A stretch of 64,000 bases of DNA from Amorphus orientalis (GTDB taxonomy: Bacteria; Pseudomonadota; Alphaproteobacteria; Rhizobiales; Amorphaceae). Each line of letters begins with the position of its first letter. The stretch's first letter is position 1. This document shows, in pieces, positions 9,164-18,039 of this stretch. The position numbers were made by a program, and so were the translations under genes. Where the stretch lies: NCBI RefSeq assembly GCF_030814015.1, contig NZ_JAUSUL010000009.1:1-64000 (forward strand), written 5' to 3'. The notes below the pieces were generated by a model. The model ran no database searches. It saw only the letters and a list, made by a program, of their open reading frames with translations, and was not told the DNA's origin.

Positions 9164-10438
9164 ATGATGACTGATCGAAAAACACCTTCCGGCCTGAATC
9201 CGCCGGTCAACCGGCGCAGTGTTCTCATGGGCGGCGCCGCTCTTTCTGCTGCACTGTTCATGCCGAAAGGCTTGCGTGCGCAGGATTACCCGACCGCGCA
9301 GGTGAATACGACCGGGCTTGCGGTGACCGACGACACGGTGACTGTCGGAATTCTTCATTCCATCACCGGCACGATGGCGATTTCAGAGACCGGATCGGTT
9401 CAGGCCGAGAAGCTCGCCATAGAGCAGATCAACGCCCAGGGCGGCGTGCTCGGCCGCAAGATCAACTACATCCAGGAGGACGGCGCCTCGGACTGGCCGA
9501 CTTTCGCCGAAAAGGCGAAGAAACTGCTGGTCAACGACAAGGTCGCCTCGGTGATGGGCTGCTGGACCTCGGCGTCGCGCAAGGCGGTGCTGCCGGTCTT
9601 CGAACAGTACAACGGCTTCCTCTACTACCCCACCTTCTACGAGGGTCTCGAGGAGTCGCCGAACGTCATCTACACCGGCCAGGAAGCGACCCAGCAGATC
9701 ATCGCCGGCATCGACTGGGTCGTGAGGGAGCGCGGAGCCGAGACGTTCTACCTGCTCGGCTCCGATTACATCTGGCCGCGCACCTCCAACAAGATCGCGC
9801 GCAAGCACATCGAGGACAAGCTGGGCCTGAAGGTCGTCGGCGAAGAGTATTACCCGCTCGGCCACACCCAGTTCAACTCGGTCATCAACAAGATCCGGCT
9901 CAGGAAACCCGACGTGATCTACGCGATCGTGGTCGGCGGGTCGAACGTCGCCTTCTACAAGCAGCTGAAGGCGGCCGGCATCGACATGACCCAGGAGAAC
10001 CCGCTGCTGCTGACGATCTCCGTGACGGAGGACGAGATCCGCGGCATCGGCGGCGAGAACATCGAGGGCGCCTATGCCTGCATGAAGTACTTCCAGAGCC
10101 TGGAGAACGAGAACAACAAGGAATTCGTCAAGGCGTTCAAGGACATGTGGGGCGAGGACATGGTCATCGGCGACGTGACCCAGGCCGCCTATCTGGGCCC
10201 GTGGCTGTGGAAGATGGCCGTGGAAAAGGCCGGTTCGTTCGACGTCGACAAGGTGCGCGAAGCGTCCCCCGGCCTGGAGTTCACCAAAGCGCCGGAAGGC
10301 TACGTGCGCATCCACGAGAACCATCACCTCTGGTCCAAGACCCGCGTCGGCCGGGCGCTCGAGAACGGCCAGTACGACGTGGTCTACGAGACCTCCGAAC
10401 TGGTCGAGCCCGATCCGTTCCCCGAGGGCTACCAGTAA
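9164..10438 (+). CDS. urtA: Urea/short-chain amide ABC transporter, substrate-binding protein
   Basis: Periplasmic binding protein of the UrtA/FmdD family that delivers urea or short-chain amides to the UrtBCDE-type importer. The chosen ATG follows a GAGGGG ribosome site; a second ATG follows at once. The N-terminus holds a twin-arginine signal (NRRSVLMGGAALSAALF) and cleavage is likely after LRA-Q. The mature part begins DDTVTVGILHSITGTMAISE and continues with GGVLGRKINYIQEDGASDWP, both characteristic of this family. It heads a five-gene transporter run followed by formamidase. A urea-only role is less likely because no urease gene is in the window, so amides such as formamide are favoured (inference). 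Confidence 0.93.
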   Translation: MMTDRKTPSGLNPPVNRRSVLMGGAALSAALFMPKGLRAQDYPTAQVNTTGLAVTDDTVTVGILHSITGTMAISETGSVQAEKLAIEQINAQGGVLGRKINYIQEDGASDWPTFAEKAKKLLVNDKVASVMGCWTSASRKAVLPVFEQYNGFLYYPTFYEGLEESPNVIYTGQEATQQIIAGIDWVVRERGAETFYLLGSDYIWPRTSNKIARKHIEDKLGLKVVGEEYYPLGHTQFNSVINKIRLRKPDVIYAIVVGGSNVAFYKQLKAAGIDMTQENPLLLTISVTEDEIRGIGGENIEGAYACMKYFQSLENENNKEFVKAFKDMWGEDMVIGDVTQAAYLGPWLWKMAVEKAGSFDVDKVREASPGLEFTKAPEGYVRIHENHHLWSKTRVGRALENGQYDVVYETSELVEPDPFPEGYQ

Positions 10439-10560
10439 GCCGCCTCCCTCTGCGGCCAAGGGCGTCTCCCGCACATGCGGGGACGCCTGCCGCCGAGCGG
10501 TTTACGACCTGAAGCCGCCGATCATCGCGCGGCGTCCTTTCGGCACCGGGGGCATCTGCC

Positions 10561-11487
10561 ATGTTTGACGGCTATTCATCCAGCGAGCTCGTCGCGATCT
10601 TTGCCATGCAGGGATTTGCGGGCCTTATTCTCTTCTCCGTCCTCGTTCTCATGGCCCTCGGCCTCGCCATCATCTTCGGACAGATGGGCGTCATCAACAT
10701 GGCGCACGGCGAATTCATGATTCTGGGCGCGTACGTCACCTATCTCTGCTCGAACATCTTCGAGACGTACATTCCCGGCCTGTTCTGCATCTACTTCTTC
10801 ATCGCCATGATCCTGGCGTTCATCGCGGCAGGCGCGCTGGGCATGTTTGTGGAATGGGCGATGATCCGGCACCTCTACCGCCGGCCGCTCGACACGCTGC
10901 TGGCGACCTGGGGCCTGAGCCTGATCCTGCAGCAGACCTACCGCTCGATCTTCGGCGCCCGCGAGGTCGGCGTTCAGATCCCGGACTGGATGATGGGCGC
11001 CCTGCCGCTCACCGACATGATCGACCTGCCGATCAACGGCATCTTCGTCATGGTGCTGACCTTCGCGATCTTCGTCGCGGTGGCGCTGCTCCTCTTGAAG
11101 AGCGGCTGGGGCAAGCAGGTCCGCGCGGTGATGTTCAACCGCACCATGGCCGGCGCCGTCGGCATCAACACCGAGCGCGTCGACCGGATGACGTTCGGCA
11201 TCGGCTGCGGCATCGCCGGCGTCGCCGGGGCGGCTTTCACCATGATCGGGTCGACGGGCCCCTCCTCCGGCCAGCTCTACATCGTGGACACCTTCCTGGT
11301 GGTCGTCTTCGGCGGAGCCGCGAGCCTGTTCGGCACGCTCGCCTCGGCCTTCTCCATCAGCCAGGCCCAGTCGATCATGGAGTTCTTCCTGTCCGGCTCG
11401 ATGGCCAAGGTTCTCACCCTGCTCACCGTCGTCGGCATCCTGATGCTGCGCCCGCAGGGTCTGTTCAGCCTCAAGATCCGCAGCTGA
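10561..11487 (+). CDS. urtB: Urea/amide ABC transporter permease UrtB
   Basis: Branched-chain-amino-acid-type permease (LivH fold) and first membrane subunit of the importer. It has eight or nine hydrophobic segments and the family motif GQMGVINMAHGEFMILGAYV near residues 40-60. At 308 residues it is the short form, without the long N-terminal extension found in many cyanobacterial and proteobacterial UrtB proteins. It follows urtA after 122 bases, a gap with room for an attenuating structure but no clear terminator. An ATG start is chosen because the hydrophobic segment begins directly after it. Confidence 0.93.
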   Translation: MFDGYSSSELVAIFAMQGFAGLILFSVLVLMALGLAIIFGQMGVINMAHGEFMILGAYVTYLCSNIFETYIPGLFCIYFFIAMILAFIAAGALGMFVEWAMIRHLYRRPLDTLLATWGLSLILQQTYRSIFGAREVGVQIPDWMMGALPLTDMIDLPINGIFVMVLTFAIFVAVALLLLKSGWGKQVRAVMFNRTMAGAVGINTERVDRMTFGIGCGIAGVAGAAFTMIGSTGPSSGQLYIVDTFLVVVFGGAASLFGTLASAFSISQAQSIMEFFLSGSMAKVLTLLTVVGILMLRPQGLFSLKIRS

Positions 11488-11498
11488 GGGCCGGCATC

Positions 11499-12644
11499 AT
11501 GACATCCTTCGCCAACCGCACCTTCACCAGCGCCGAGATCATCGGGTTTCTCGTCCTCGCCGCGCTAATCTTCGTGGTCCTGCCGCTCGGGCTCGACACC
11601 TTCCGGCTGAACCTGTTCGGCAAGTACCTCACCTACGCCTTCGTCGCCCTCGGGTTGGTTCTGTGCTGGGGCGCAGGCGGCATCCTCTCCCTCGGCCAGG
11701 GCGTGTTCTTCGGGCTCGGCGGCTACTGCATGGCCATGTTCCTGAAGCTGGAAGCCTCCTCGCCGGAAAACACCGCGATCCAGTCCACCCCCGGCATCCC
11801 GGACTTCATGGACTGGAACCAGGTGACCGCCCTGCCCTGGTGGTGGGAGCCGTTCCACTCCTTCGCCTTCACCATCTTCGCGGTGATCGCGGTTCCCACG
11901 GCGCTGGCCTTCATCATCGGCATCGCCATGTTCCGGCGGCGCGTGGGCGGGGTCTATTTCGCCATCATCACCCAGGCCATCGCCGCGATCCTGACCATCC
12001 TGATCATCGGCCAGCAGGGCTACACCGGCGGCGTCAACGGCATCACCGACCTCAGGACCCTGCACGGCTGGGACATCCGGACCGACGACGCCAAGGTGAT
12101 CCTCTACTTCGTCAACGCGGTGCTCCTGTTCGGCTGTCTTGTGGCGGCCCAGTTCGTGCGCCGCTCCAAGCTCGGCCGGCTCCTGATCGCCATCCGCGAC
12201 CAGGAGGACCGGGTCCGCTTCTCCGGCTACGACGTGGCCAACTTCAAGGTGTTCGTCTTCTGCCTGGGCTCCGCCTTCGCCGCCATCGGCGGGGCGATGT
12301 TCACGCTCCAGGTCGGCTTCATGTCGCCGACGCTGGTCGGCATCGTGCCCTCGATCGAGATGGTGATCTTCTGCGCCGTCGGCGGCCGCTACTCCATCTT
12401 CGGCGCCGTCTATGGAGCCCTGCTGGTCAACTGGGCCAAGACCACCTTCTCGGAGAGCTTCCCCGAACTCTGGCTGTTCGCCATGGGGGCGCTCTTCATC
12501 GGCGTGGTGCTCGCTTTCCCCCAGGGCCTGGCCGGCCTCTACGCCGAGCACGTCGAGCCGCACCTGAAGCGCCTGTTGCGCCGCTCCGGAGATGTCCGTC
12601 CCGCGCCCGGGGCAACACCCGCGCCCGACGCGGCGGCAGAGTGA
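11499..12644 (+). CDS. urtC: Urea/amide ABC transporter permease UrtC
   Basis: Second permease subunit (LivM fold), 381 residues. It has a GAGGILSLGQGVFFGLGGY block near residue 60 and the QQGYTGGVNGITD signature that marks UrtC. The cytoplasmic coupling region reads GRLLIAIRDQEDRVRFSGYD. The ATG at 11499 lies 11 bases after the urtB stop behind AGGGCC, giving tight coupling. The proline/alanine-rich C-terminal tail is disposable in this family. Confidence 0.93.
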   Translation: MTSFANRTFTSAEIIGFLVLAALIFVVLPLGLDTFRLNLFGKYLTYAFVALGLVLCWGAGGILSLGQGVFFGLGGYCMAMFLKLEASSPENTAIQSTPGIPDFMDWNQVTALPWWWEPFHSFAFTIFAVIAVPTALAFIIGIAMFRRRVGGVYFAIITQAIAAILTILIIGQQGYTGGVNGITDLRTLHGWDIRTDDAKVILYFVNAVLLFGCLVAAQFVRRSKLGRLLIAIRDQEDRVRFSGYDVANFKVFVFCLGSAFAAIGGAMFTLQVGFMSPTLVGIVPSIEMVIFCAVGGRYSIFGAVYGALLVNWAKTTFSESFPELWLFAMGALFIGVVLAFPQGLAGLYAEHVEPHLKRLLRRSGDVRPAPGATPAPDAAAE

Positions 12645-12657
12645 GGAAGGACACGCC

Positions 12658-13428
12658 ATGACCCCCCAAGCAGCATCGGCCGCGCCGCAACAGAAAGACT
12701 TCCTTCTCGCCGTCGAGGCCCTGACGGTCTCCTTCGACGGGTTCAAGGCGGTCAACGACGTCTCCTTCTACGTGGACCCGAACGAGATACGGGTGATCAT
12801 CGGACCGAACGGGGCCGGCAAGACCACCGTGCTGGACCTGATCTGCGGCAAGACGCGCTCATCCGGCGGGTCCGTCAGGTTCAAGGGCCACGATCTGACC
12901 CGGATGCGGGAGGACCAGATCGTCCATGCCGGCGTCGGGCGCAAGTTCCAGAACCCGTCGATCTACGAGGACCTCAGCGTCTTCGAGAATCTCGAACTGT
13001 CCTATCCCAAGGGCCACAACGTGTTCGGGGCGCTGTTCTTCAAGCGCGACCAGGCGGTGATCGAGCGCATCCATGAGGTCGCCGAGATGATCTTCCTCGG
13101 CGACCACCTGACGGACAAGGCGGCCCACCTCTCCCACGGCCAGAAGCAGTGGCTGGAGATCGGCATGCTCCTGATCCAGAAGCCCGAACTCCTGATGCTC
13201 GACGAGCCGGTCGCCGGCATGTCGGTGGCGGAGCGGCGCAAGACCGCCGAGCTCCTGAACCGGATCATCCAGGACCACGCCGTGATCGTCATCGAGCACG
13301 ACATGGGGTTCGTCGAGGACATCGCCCACAAGGTCACCGTCCTCCACCAGGGCAAGGTGCTGGCCGAAGGGTCGATGGAGAAGGTCAAGACCGACCCGCG
13401 CGTGATCGAGGTCTATCTCGGGCACTGA
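12658..13428 (+). CDS. urtD: Urea/amide ABC transporter ATPase UrtD
   Basis: First ATPase subunit (LivG type), 256 residues. Walker A is GPNGAGKTT and the Q loop is in GRKFQNPSIYE. The ABC signature is atypical, LSHGQKQWLEIGM, as is normal for UrtD. Walker B is LLMLDEPVAGM and the switch histidine is in VIEHDM. The ATG follows GAGGAAGGA with good spacing, which fixes the start, and lies 13 bases after urtC. Confidence 0.94.
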   Translation: MTPQAASAAPQQKDFLLAVEALTVSFDGFKAVNDVSFYVDPNEIRVIIGPNGAGKTTVLDLICGKTRSSGGSVRFKGHDLTRMREDQIVHAGVGRKFQNPSIYEDLSVFENLELSYPKGHNVFGALFFKRDQAVIERIHEVAEMIFLGDHLTDKAAHLSHGQKQWLEIGMLLIQKPELLMLDEPVAGMSVAERRKTAELLNRIIQDHAVIVIEHDMGFVEDIAHKVTVLHQGKVLAEGSMEKVKTDPRVIEVYLGH

Positions 13429-13491
13429 CCCGCCGCGGCGCCGGACGGGGATCCGGCGACGGCACTGCGCCCCTTCCGAGGAGAGCCGAAG

Positions 13492-14181
13492 ATGCTCAAC
13501 GTCCACTCCCTGCACGTCGCCTACGGCGAAAGCGAGGTCCTGCACGGCATCGATCTCGATGTCGCGCCCGGCGAGATCGTCGCCATCATGGGCCGCAACG
13601 GCATGGGCAAGACCACGCTCATGAAGTCGATGATGGGGATCATCCCGCCGAAGTCGGGGTCGATCCGGGTCGGAGACACCGACGTCACGTCCATGAAGAG
13701 CTACCGGCGGGTGGCGAACGGGATCGCCTACGTGCCCCAGGGCCGGATGATCTTCTCCACCATGACGGTGCGGGAGAACATCGAGACCGGGCTGACCGTC
13801 ACCGGAGAGACCACCGTTCCGGAGACCATCTACGAACTCTTTCCGGTCCTGCTGGAAATGAAGGGTCGCCGGGGCGGCAACCTGTCCGGCGGCCAGCAGC
13901 AGCAGCTGGCTGTGGCGCGCGCGCTCGCTTCCAAGCCGAAGGTGCTGCTTCTCGACGAGCCGACCGAGGGCATCCAGCCGTCCATCATCCGCGACATGGG
14001 CCGCACGCTCCGCCGCATCCGCGACGAGCGCGGCCTGTCGATCGTGGTCTCCGAACAGGTCCTCTCGTTCGCCCTCGACGTCGCCGACCGGGTGCTCGTC
14101 ATCGAGAACGGCGAGATCGTGCACGAGAGCCCGCGCGAGACCATCGACGAGGAGAAGGTCGCCAAATTCCTGTCCGTCTAG
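13492..14181 (+). CDS. urtE: Urea/amide ABC transporter ATPase UrtE
   Basis: Second ATPase subunit (LivF type), 229 residues. Walker A is GRNGMGKTT, the form typical of UrtE. VPQGRMIFSTMTVREN holds the Q loop, the signature is LSGGQQQQLAVARAL and Walker B is VLLLDEPTEGIQPS. The switch position has glutamine (VVSEQVL) instead of histidine, a variant usual in UrtE and LivF proteins. A GAGGAGAG ribosome site precedes the ATG. Confidence 0.94.
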   Translation: MLNVHSLHVAYGESEVLHGIDLDVAPGEIVAIMGRNGMGKTTLMKSMMGIIPPKSGSIRVGDTDVTSMKSYRRVANGIAYVPQGRMIFSTMTVRENIETGLTVTGETTVPETIYELFPVLLEMKGRRGGNLSGGQQQQLAVARALASKPKVLLLDEPTEGIQPSIIRDMGRTLRRIRDERGLSIVVSEQVLSFALDVADRVLVIENGEIVHESPRETIDEEKVAKFLSV

Positions 14182-14230
14182 ATCAAGTCACGGACGGCCA
14201 TTTCATCACTTTGGAAGAAGGGGAGCCAAG

Positions 14231-15460
14231 ATGCCCGAAACGCTGATCAAGATCGATCTGGGCGAAAGCCCGCACACCAACGAGAAGATCCACAACCGCT
14301 GGCATCCGGATCTGCCGATGGCCGACTGGGTGGAGCCCGGGGACGACTTCCTGGTCGAGACCTACGACTGGACCGGCGGGCAGATCAAGAACGACGACGA
14401 TGCGGCCGACGTGCGCGACGTGGAGCTGCAGCAGGTCCACTACCTGTCCGGCCCGATCGGCGTGAAGGGCGCGGAACCCGGCGACCTGCTCGTCGTCGAC
14501 ATTCTCGACATCGGCGCCTTCGACACGATGCTGTGGGGTTTCAACGGCTTCTTCTCGAAGAAGAACGGCGGCGGCTTCCTGACCGAGCATTTCCCCGAGG
14601 CGCAGAAGTCGATCTGGGACTTCGAGGGCATGTTCACCAAGTCGCGCCACGTGCCCGGCGTGCGCTATGCCGGCCTGATCCATCCGGGCCTGATCGGCTG
14701 CCTGCCCGATCGCAAGATGCTCGACATGTGGAACACGCGCGAAAAGGCGCTGGTCGACACTGATCCCGACCGGGTCCCCGAGCTCGCCACCCTGCCCAAC
14801 ACCCAGTCGGCCCACATGGGCAAGCTCACCGGCGAGGCCCGCGACAAGGCGGCGGCCGAGGGCGCCCGCACGGTGCCGCCACGCGAACACGGCGGCAACT
14901 GCGACATCAAGGATCTGTCACGCGGTTCGAAGATCTACTTCCCCGTCTACGTGGACGGGGCCGGCCTTTCCATGGGCGACCTGCATTTCAGCCAGGGCGA
15001 CGGCGAGATCACCTTCTGCGGCGCGATCGAGATGGCCGGCTGGCTGCACATCAAGGTGGATCTGATCAAGGGCGGCATGGCCAAGTACGGGATCAAGAAC
15101 CCGATCTTCCGGCCCTCCCCGATCACGCCGAAGTACGACGACTACCTGATCTTCGAGGGCATCTCCGTCGACGAGGCCGGCAAGCAGCACTATCTCGACG
15201 TCCACATCGCCTACCGGCAGGCCTGCCTCAACGCCATCGAGTACCTGAAGACGTTCGGCTACACCGGCGCCCAGGCCTACGCGATCCTCGGCACAGCGCC
15301 GGTGCAGGGGCACATCTCCGGCGTCGTCGACATCCCCAACGCCTGCGCGACGCTATGGCTGCCGACCGACATCTTCGAATTCGACATGATGCCGGGCAAG
15401 GACGGGCCGACGAAGTATCTGGACGGCTCCGTCGACGTACCGCTGGCGCCGGATCTGTAG
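14231..15460 (+). CDS. fmdA: Formamidase (acetamidase/formamidase family)
   Basis: Zinc-type amidohydrolase of the FmdA_AmdA family, 409 residues, which hydrolyses formamide and related short amides to ammonia and the acid. Family hallmarks are HNRWHPDLP near the N-terminus, GFNGFFSKKNGGGFL, PPREHGGNCDIKDLSRGSK and SMGDLHFSQGDGEITFCGA. Placed 49 bases after urtE behind AAGAAGGGGAG, it makes the operon an uptake-and-hydrolysis unit like the fmdA-fmdDEF locus of Methylophilus. It is cytoplasmic and has no signal peptide. The ammonia released would feed nitrogen assimilation. Confidence 0.96.
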   Translation: MPETLIKIDLGESPHTNEKIHNRWHPDLPMADWVEPGDDFLVETYDWTGGQIKNDDDAADVRDVELQQVHYLSGPIGVKGAEPGDLLVVDILDIGAFDTMLWGFNGFFSKKNGGGFLTEHFPEAQKSIWDFEGMFTKSRHVPGVRYAGLIHPGLIGCLPDRKMLDMWNTREKALVDTDPDRVPELATLPNTQSAHMGKLTGEARDKAAAEGARTVPPREHGGNCDIKDLSRGSKIYFPVYVDGAGLSMGDLHFSQGDGEITFCGAIEMAGWLHIKVDLIKGGMAKYGIKNPIFRPSPITPKYDDYLIFEGISVDEAGKQHYLDVHIAYRQACLNAIEYLKTFGYTGAQAYAILGTAPVQGHISGVVDIPNACATLWLPTDIFEFDMMPGKDGPTKYLDGSVDVPLAPDL

Positions 15461-15462
15461 AG

Positions 15463-15650
15463 CAATCCCAGGAAAAGTGGGAACCGGTATTCCGTCCGGG
15501 ATTGCGGTGAAGAGGAAACCGGTTTTTTGCGCTCACGCCAGCTCGCTACGCTCGCGGCTGCGCGGGCGCGGCGATCCCCATGGTCCCGGTCGCTGCGCTC
15601 CTCGCCTCTTGACCGGCCGGCGCGCGGTCGCGCGCTGGCCTCGCGGGGCA
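15463..15650. repeat. RIME-like palindrome plus family A interspersed repeat
   Basis: The 241 bases between fmdA and fmdB contain first a RIME-like block (AGCAATCCCAGGAAAAGTGG, then AACCGG, about 15463-15525). A copy of the family A repeat follows (about 15529-15640; CTCACGCC, GGTCCCGGTCGCTGCGCTCC, GACCGGCCGGCGCGCGGTCG). No gene is seen. Confidence 0.7.
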
Positions 15651-15701
15651 GGAGAATGACTGCGAGCCGGTTCTTCGATATCGCTGAAGGGAGAAAGAGC
15701 C

Positions 15702-16043
15702 ATGCCGCTCTATGATTATTACTGCGAGGAGCACGGGGCCTTCACGGCACTGCGCCCGATGAGCGCCTACGCCGAGCCGTGCGAATGTCCCGACTGCGGC
15801 GCCTCCGCGCCCCGGGTCATGCTGACGGCGCCGCGTCTGGGCCTGCTCGACACCGCCACCCGCACCGCCCACGCCGTCAACGAACGCTCGGCCCACGAGC
15901 CGAAGCGGGCAAGCTCCCACGGGCATGGTCCCGGATGCGGCTGCTGCGGCGGGGGGACGGCTAAGAAAGGCCGCAAGACCCTCCATCGCCCGGACGGCTC
16001 AAAGTCGTTCCCTTCCGCCCGCCCGTGGATGATCTCTCACTAG
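15702..16043 (+). CDS. fmdB: FmdB family zinc-ribbon protein
   Basis: A 113-residue protein. The N-terminal FmdB zinc ribbon is MPLYDYYCEEHGAF followed by the CPDCG pair; the first ligand pair is altered (C-EEH) compared with the more common CxxC. The C-terminal half is low-complexity and has a second cysteine/histidine cluster, HGHGPGCGCCGGG, that could bind metal. FmdB was proposed as a regulator of formamidase expression in Methylophilus. Its place just after fmdA fits, but the function is unproven. A GAAGGGAG ribosome site precedes the ATG. Confidence 0.9.
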   Translation: MPLYDYYCEEHGAFTALRPMSAYAEPCECPDCGASAPRVMLTAPRLGLLDTATRTAHAVNERSAHEPKRASSHGHGPGCGCCGGGTAKKGRKTLHRPDGSKSFPSARPWMISH

Positions 16044-16054
16044 GTCACGACGGC

Positions 16055-16510
16055 CTAGGGACACGGACTCGGCCCGATCCACGTTCCCGCCTGCTGAGAA
16101 AAGACGCAGAGCCGATGGGCCCGTTGGTAGGGGGTCCCATACACAACGAAATTCGCGCTGCTGCCGCCGTTCATGAACAATTGCCACGCGGTAAAGATGG
16201 CAGGCGGGGGCGCGTGAGTTGCGGCGAACCGGTCGGCATCCCTCTCGAGGGCTGCAGGATGCACCCCCATCGTAAACGGATGGCCGAGTGCAACATGGCC
16301 ATGCTCATGAAACTTAAAGAAGACGCAGGCCAAACCGATCTGATTGCAGAGGTGGGGGTTGTAAACGATCACCGCCCCGGTCGGGCTACCCGGATGCTGT
16401 TGAACCATCGCGATGTCATTGAGACTTGCGTTCGGAATTTCCGGTGTCGGCGTCTGCGCGGATGCCGAAAAGGACCAAAAGAAAAGCAGCAAGCCGGCAA
16501 GAGATCTCAT
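16055..16510 (-). CDS. Small secreted zinc metallopeptidase-like protein (gluzincin type)
   Basis: A 151-residue protein. An N-terminal signal peptide (MRSLAGLLLFFWSFSASA, cleaved before QTP) starts at the ATG at 16510. The mature part holds HEHGHVALGH, which matches HExxH with a further histidine, and about 20 residues later ERDADRFA, which matches the third-ligand ExxxD helix of M48-type peptidases. Four cysteines could form disulfides. This is much shorter than a normal M48 enzyme. It is most likely a minimal peptidase domain acting in the periplasm; the substrate is unknown. It is convergent with fmdB, 11 bases apart. Its base composition is a little poorer in GC than that of its neighbours. 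Confidence 0.65.
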   Translation of the reverse strand: MRSLAGLLLFFWSFSASAQTPTPEIPNASLNDIAMVQQHPGSPTGAVIVYNPHLCNQIGLACVFFKFHEHGHVALGHPFTMGVHPAALERDADRFAATHAPPPAIFTAWQLFMNGGSSANFVVYGTPYQRAHRLCVFSQQAGTWIGPSPCP

Positions 16511-16570
16511 TGCATCCAGCCCCCAGAGAACCCATCCAGAAAGTAAACTGGCTATCGATCCAAAATGCAA

Positions 16571-16901
16571 TCTGCTGGCGGCCTGCCCTTTTGCAAGCTG
16601 AGTCCGGCGAGCGTGTCACCGATCATTCCTATCTCGCCCCCGATGGAGATCGGCATCTGAATATCGCGCCGTGCCCTGGCCGTGAGACCGGCCTGAACCT
16701 GTCTCCGAACAGGTGCTTTGCCGCTCCTTGGAAGCGCCTTCCAAACAAGGCTCATCCGGCGGAACGTTGATGGCGACCGAGCTTGCGCACCGCTGCCAAC
16801 CGAAGTTGCGCGCTACATCAATCGAACATCGCCGCACACGCGTCCCATTGGACTGGCGCGACCGCCTTCCATCCCGATGCTTCAGCCGTGGTGCGGAAAA
16901 G
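16571..16901. other. Intergenic region, no gene recognised
   Basis: About 330 bases between the peptidase start and the tRNA. Short open frames exist on both strands, but none has a ribosome site or recognisable similarity. Its minus strand should contain the promoter of the peptidase gene. Confidence 0.4.
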
Positions 16902-16978
16902 TGGTGTCCCCGGCAGGATTCGAACCTGCGACCCTCAGATTAGGAATCTGATGCTCTATCCTGCTGAGCTACGAGGAC
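16902..16978 (-). tRNA. tRNA-Arg (anticodon CCT)
   Basis: Minus-strand cloverleaf of 77 bases including an encoded CCA. The acceptor stem is GTCCTCG paired with CGGGGAC and the D arm is GCTCAGCAGGATAGAGC. The anticodon stem TCAGA/TCTGA encloses the loop TTCCTAA with anticodon CCT. The T arm contains GGTTCGAATCC. It reads AGG arginine codons, rare in this GC-rich genome. Confidence 0.95.
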
Positions 16979-17232
16979 CCGGGTCGATATAGCCGGAATC
17001 GGCGCCGCCGCGAAAGTCCCGCGCCGAATGTTCGACCCGCCACTTCACGACCCTATATCAAAATGTCGCAGGGACGACGCCCGTTCCGCAAGCTCCGGGC
17101 GATGGACCTGGCGGAGGAACGCACAGACAGCGGGTCGGGGAGGCCGACGGACGGGCCCGCGACGGACGGAACCAGACGTTCGTCCGGATCAGACTCCGGG
17201 CGCGTCGAACCAGAACGAACGGTCTTAGAGAA

Positions 17233-17979
17233 TTGTCGGACCACCAGATCAAGCTCGTGAGCCTGCCTCCCGGAGAGCGGCCGGAACCGGAGGATGCCGA
17301 CGTGCCGGGTGACGACCTTCCGGTCACGCGCACCGCCCTCGCCTACGCCCAGATCAGGCGCGATATCCTGTCCAACGCGTTCGAGCCCGGCAGCCGCATC
17401 ACGATCCAGTTCCTGCAACGGCGCTACGATATCGGCCCGACGCCGCTTCGCGAGGCCCTTGCCCGGCTCGCCGCCGTCGGCTTCGTGATCGGAGAGGACA
17501 ATCGCGGCTTCCGGGTGCCCCGGATGTCCCTGACGGCGCTGCGCGACATCACCGATCAGCGCAAGCTCGTCGAGGCCCAGGGGCTGAAGCTCTCCATCGA
17601 ACGCGGCGAACGCGCCTTCCGCAGCGACCTCAAGGAGACGTTCCGGCAGCTGGAGGTTTTCAACCAGGCGCGCAGCAAGGACGACCTGAACGGGTTCCTG
17701 GCTTGGGAGGCGCTCCATCGCCGCTTCCATGCGGCCCTCATCTCGGGATCCGGCTCCGAGTGGCTGATCCGCTTCCAGAGCATTCTGTTCGATCAGGCGG
17801 ACCGCTATCGGCGGACCTACAGCAGTTGCAGGATGAAGCCCGACATCGAGCAGGACCACCGCCGCATCATGGAAGCGGCCCTGGATGCGGACGCGCCGAT
17901 GGCCGTGCTGCTCCTGGAGCGCCACATCGAACGCGTCTATGCCACGGCCGAGGCCTCGGGCCGGCTGCCGGATGTTTAA
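17233..17979 (+). CDS. GntR family transcriptional regulator with FCD domain
   Basis: A 248-residue regulator. The N-terminal winged helix of the GntR type (about residues 33-100) includes YAQIRRDILSNAFEPGS and the recognition helix segment YDIGPTPLREALARLAAVG. The C-terminal all-helical FCD domain (about 110-235) has the metal/ligand-site pattern, with histidines in LHRRFHAALISG, DHRRIMEAAL and LLERHIERV. The start used is TTG at 17233; a GTG eight codons later is an alternative and no strong ribosome site decides. It is convergent with a glycosyltransferase gene. No target operon is evident nearby, so the effector is unknown. Confidence 0.88.
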   Translation: MSDHQIKLVSLPPGERPEPEDADVPGDDLPVTRTALAYAQIRRDILSNAFEPGSRITIQFLQRRYDIGPTPLREALARLAAVGFVIGEDNRGFRVPRMSLTALRDITDQRKLVEAQGLKLSIERGERAFRSDLKETFRQLEVFNQARSKDDLNGFLAWEALHRRFHAALISGSGSEWLIRFQSILFDQADRYRRTYSSCRMKPDIEQDHRRIMEAALDADAPMAVLLLERHIERVYATAEASGRLPDV

Positions 17980-18039
17980 GGCGGAACCAGAAGGACCGAA
18001 CGGGACCGAAGCCTCTCTGCCGGCCCGGCCGTGCAGGCG

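Noticed and set aside
10854-11498. Open frame continuous with urtC extending back over urtB
   Set aside because: The upstream part is out of phase within urtB. The conserved UrtC start and ribosome site are at 11499.
16571-16901. Possible short gene upstream of the tRNA on either strand
   Set aside because: Short frames lack ribosome sites and recognisable similarity, and several overlap each other.
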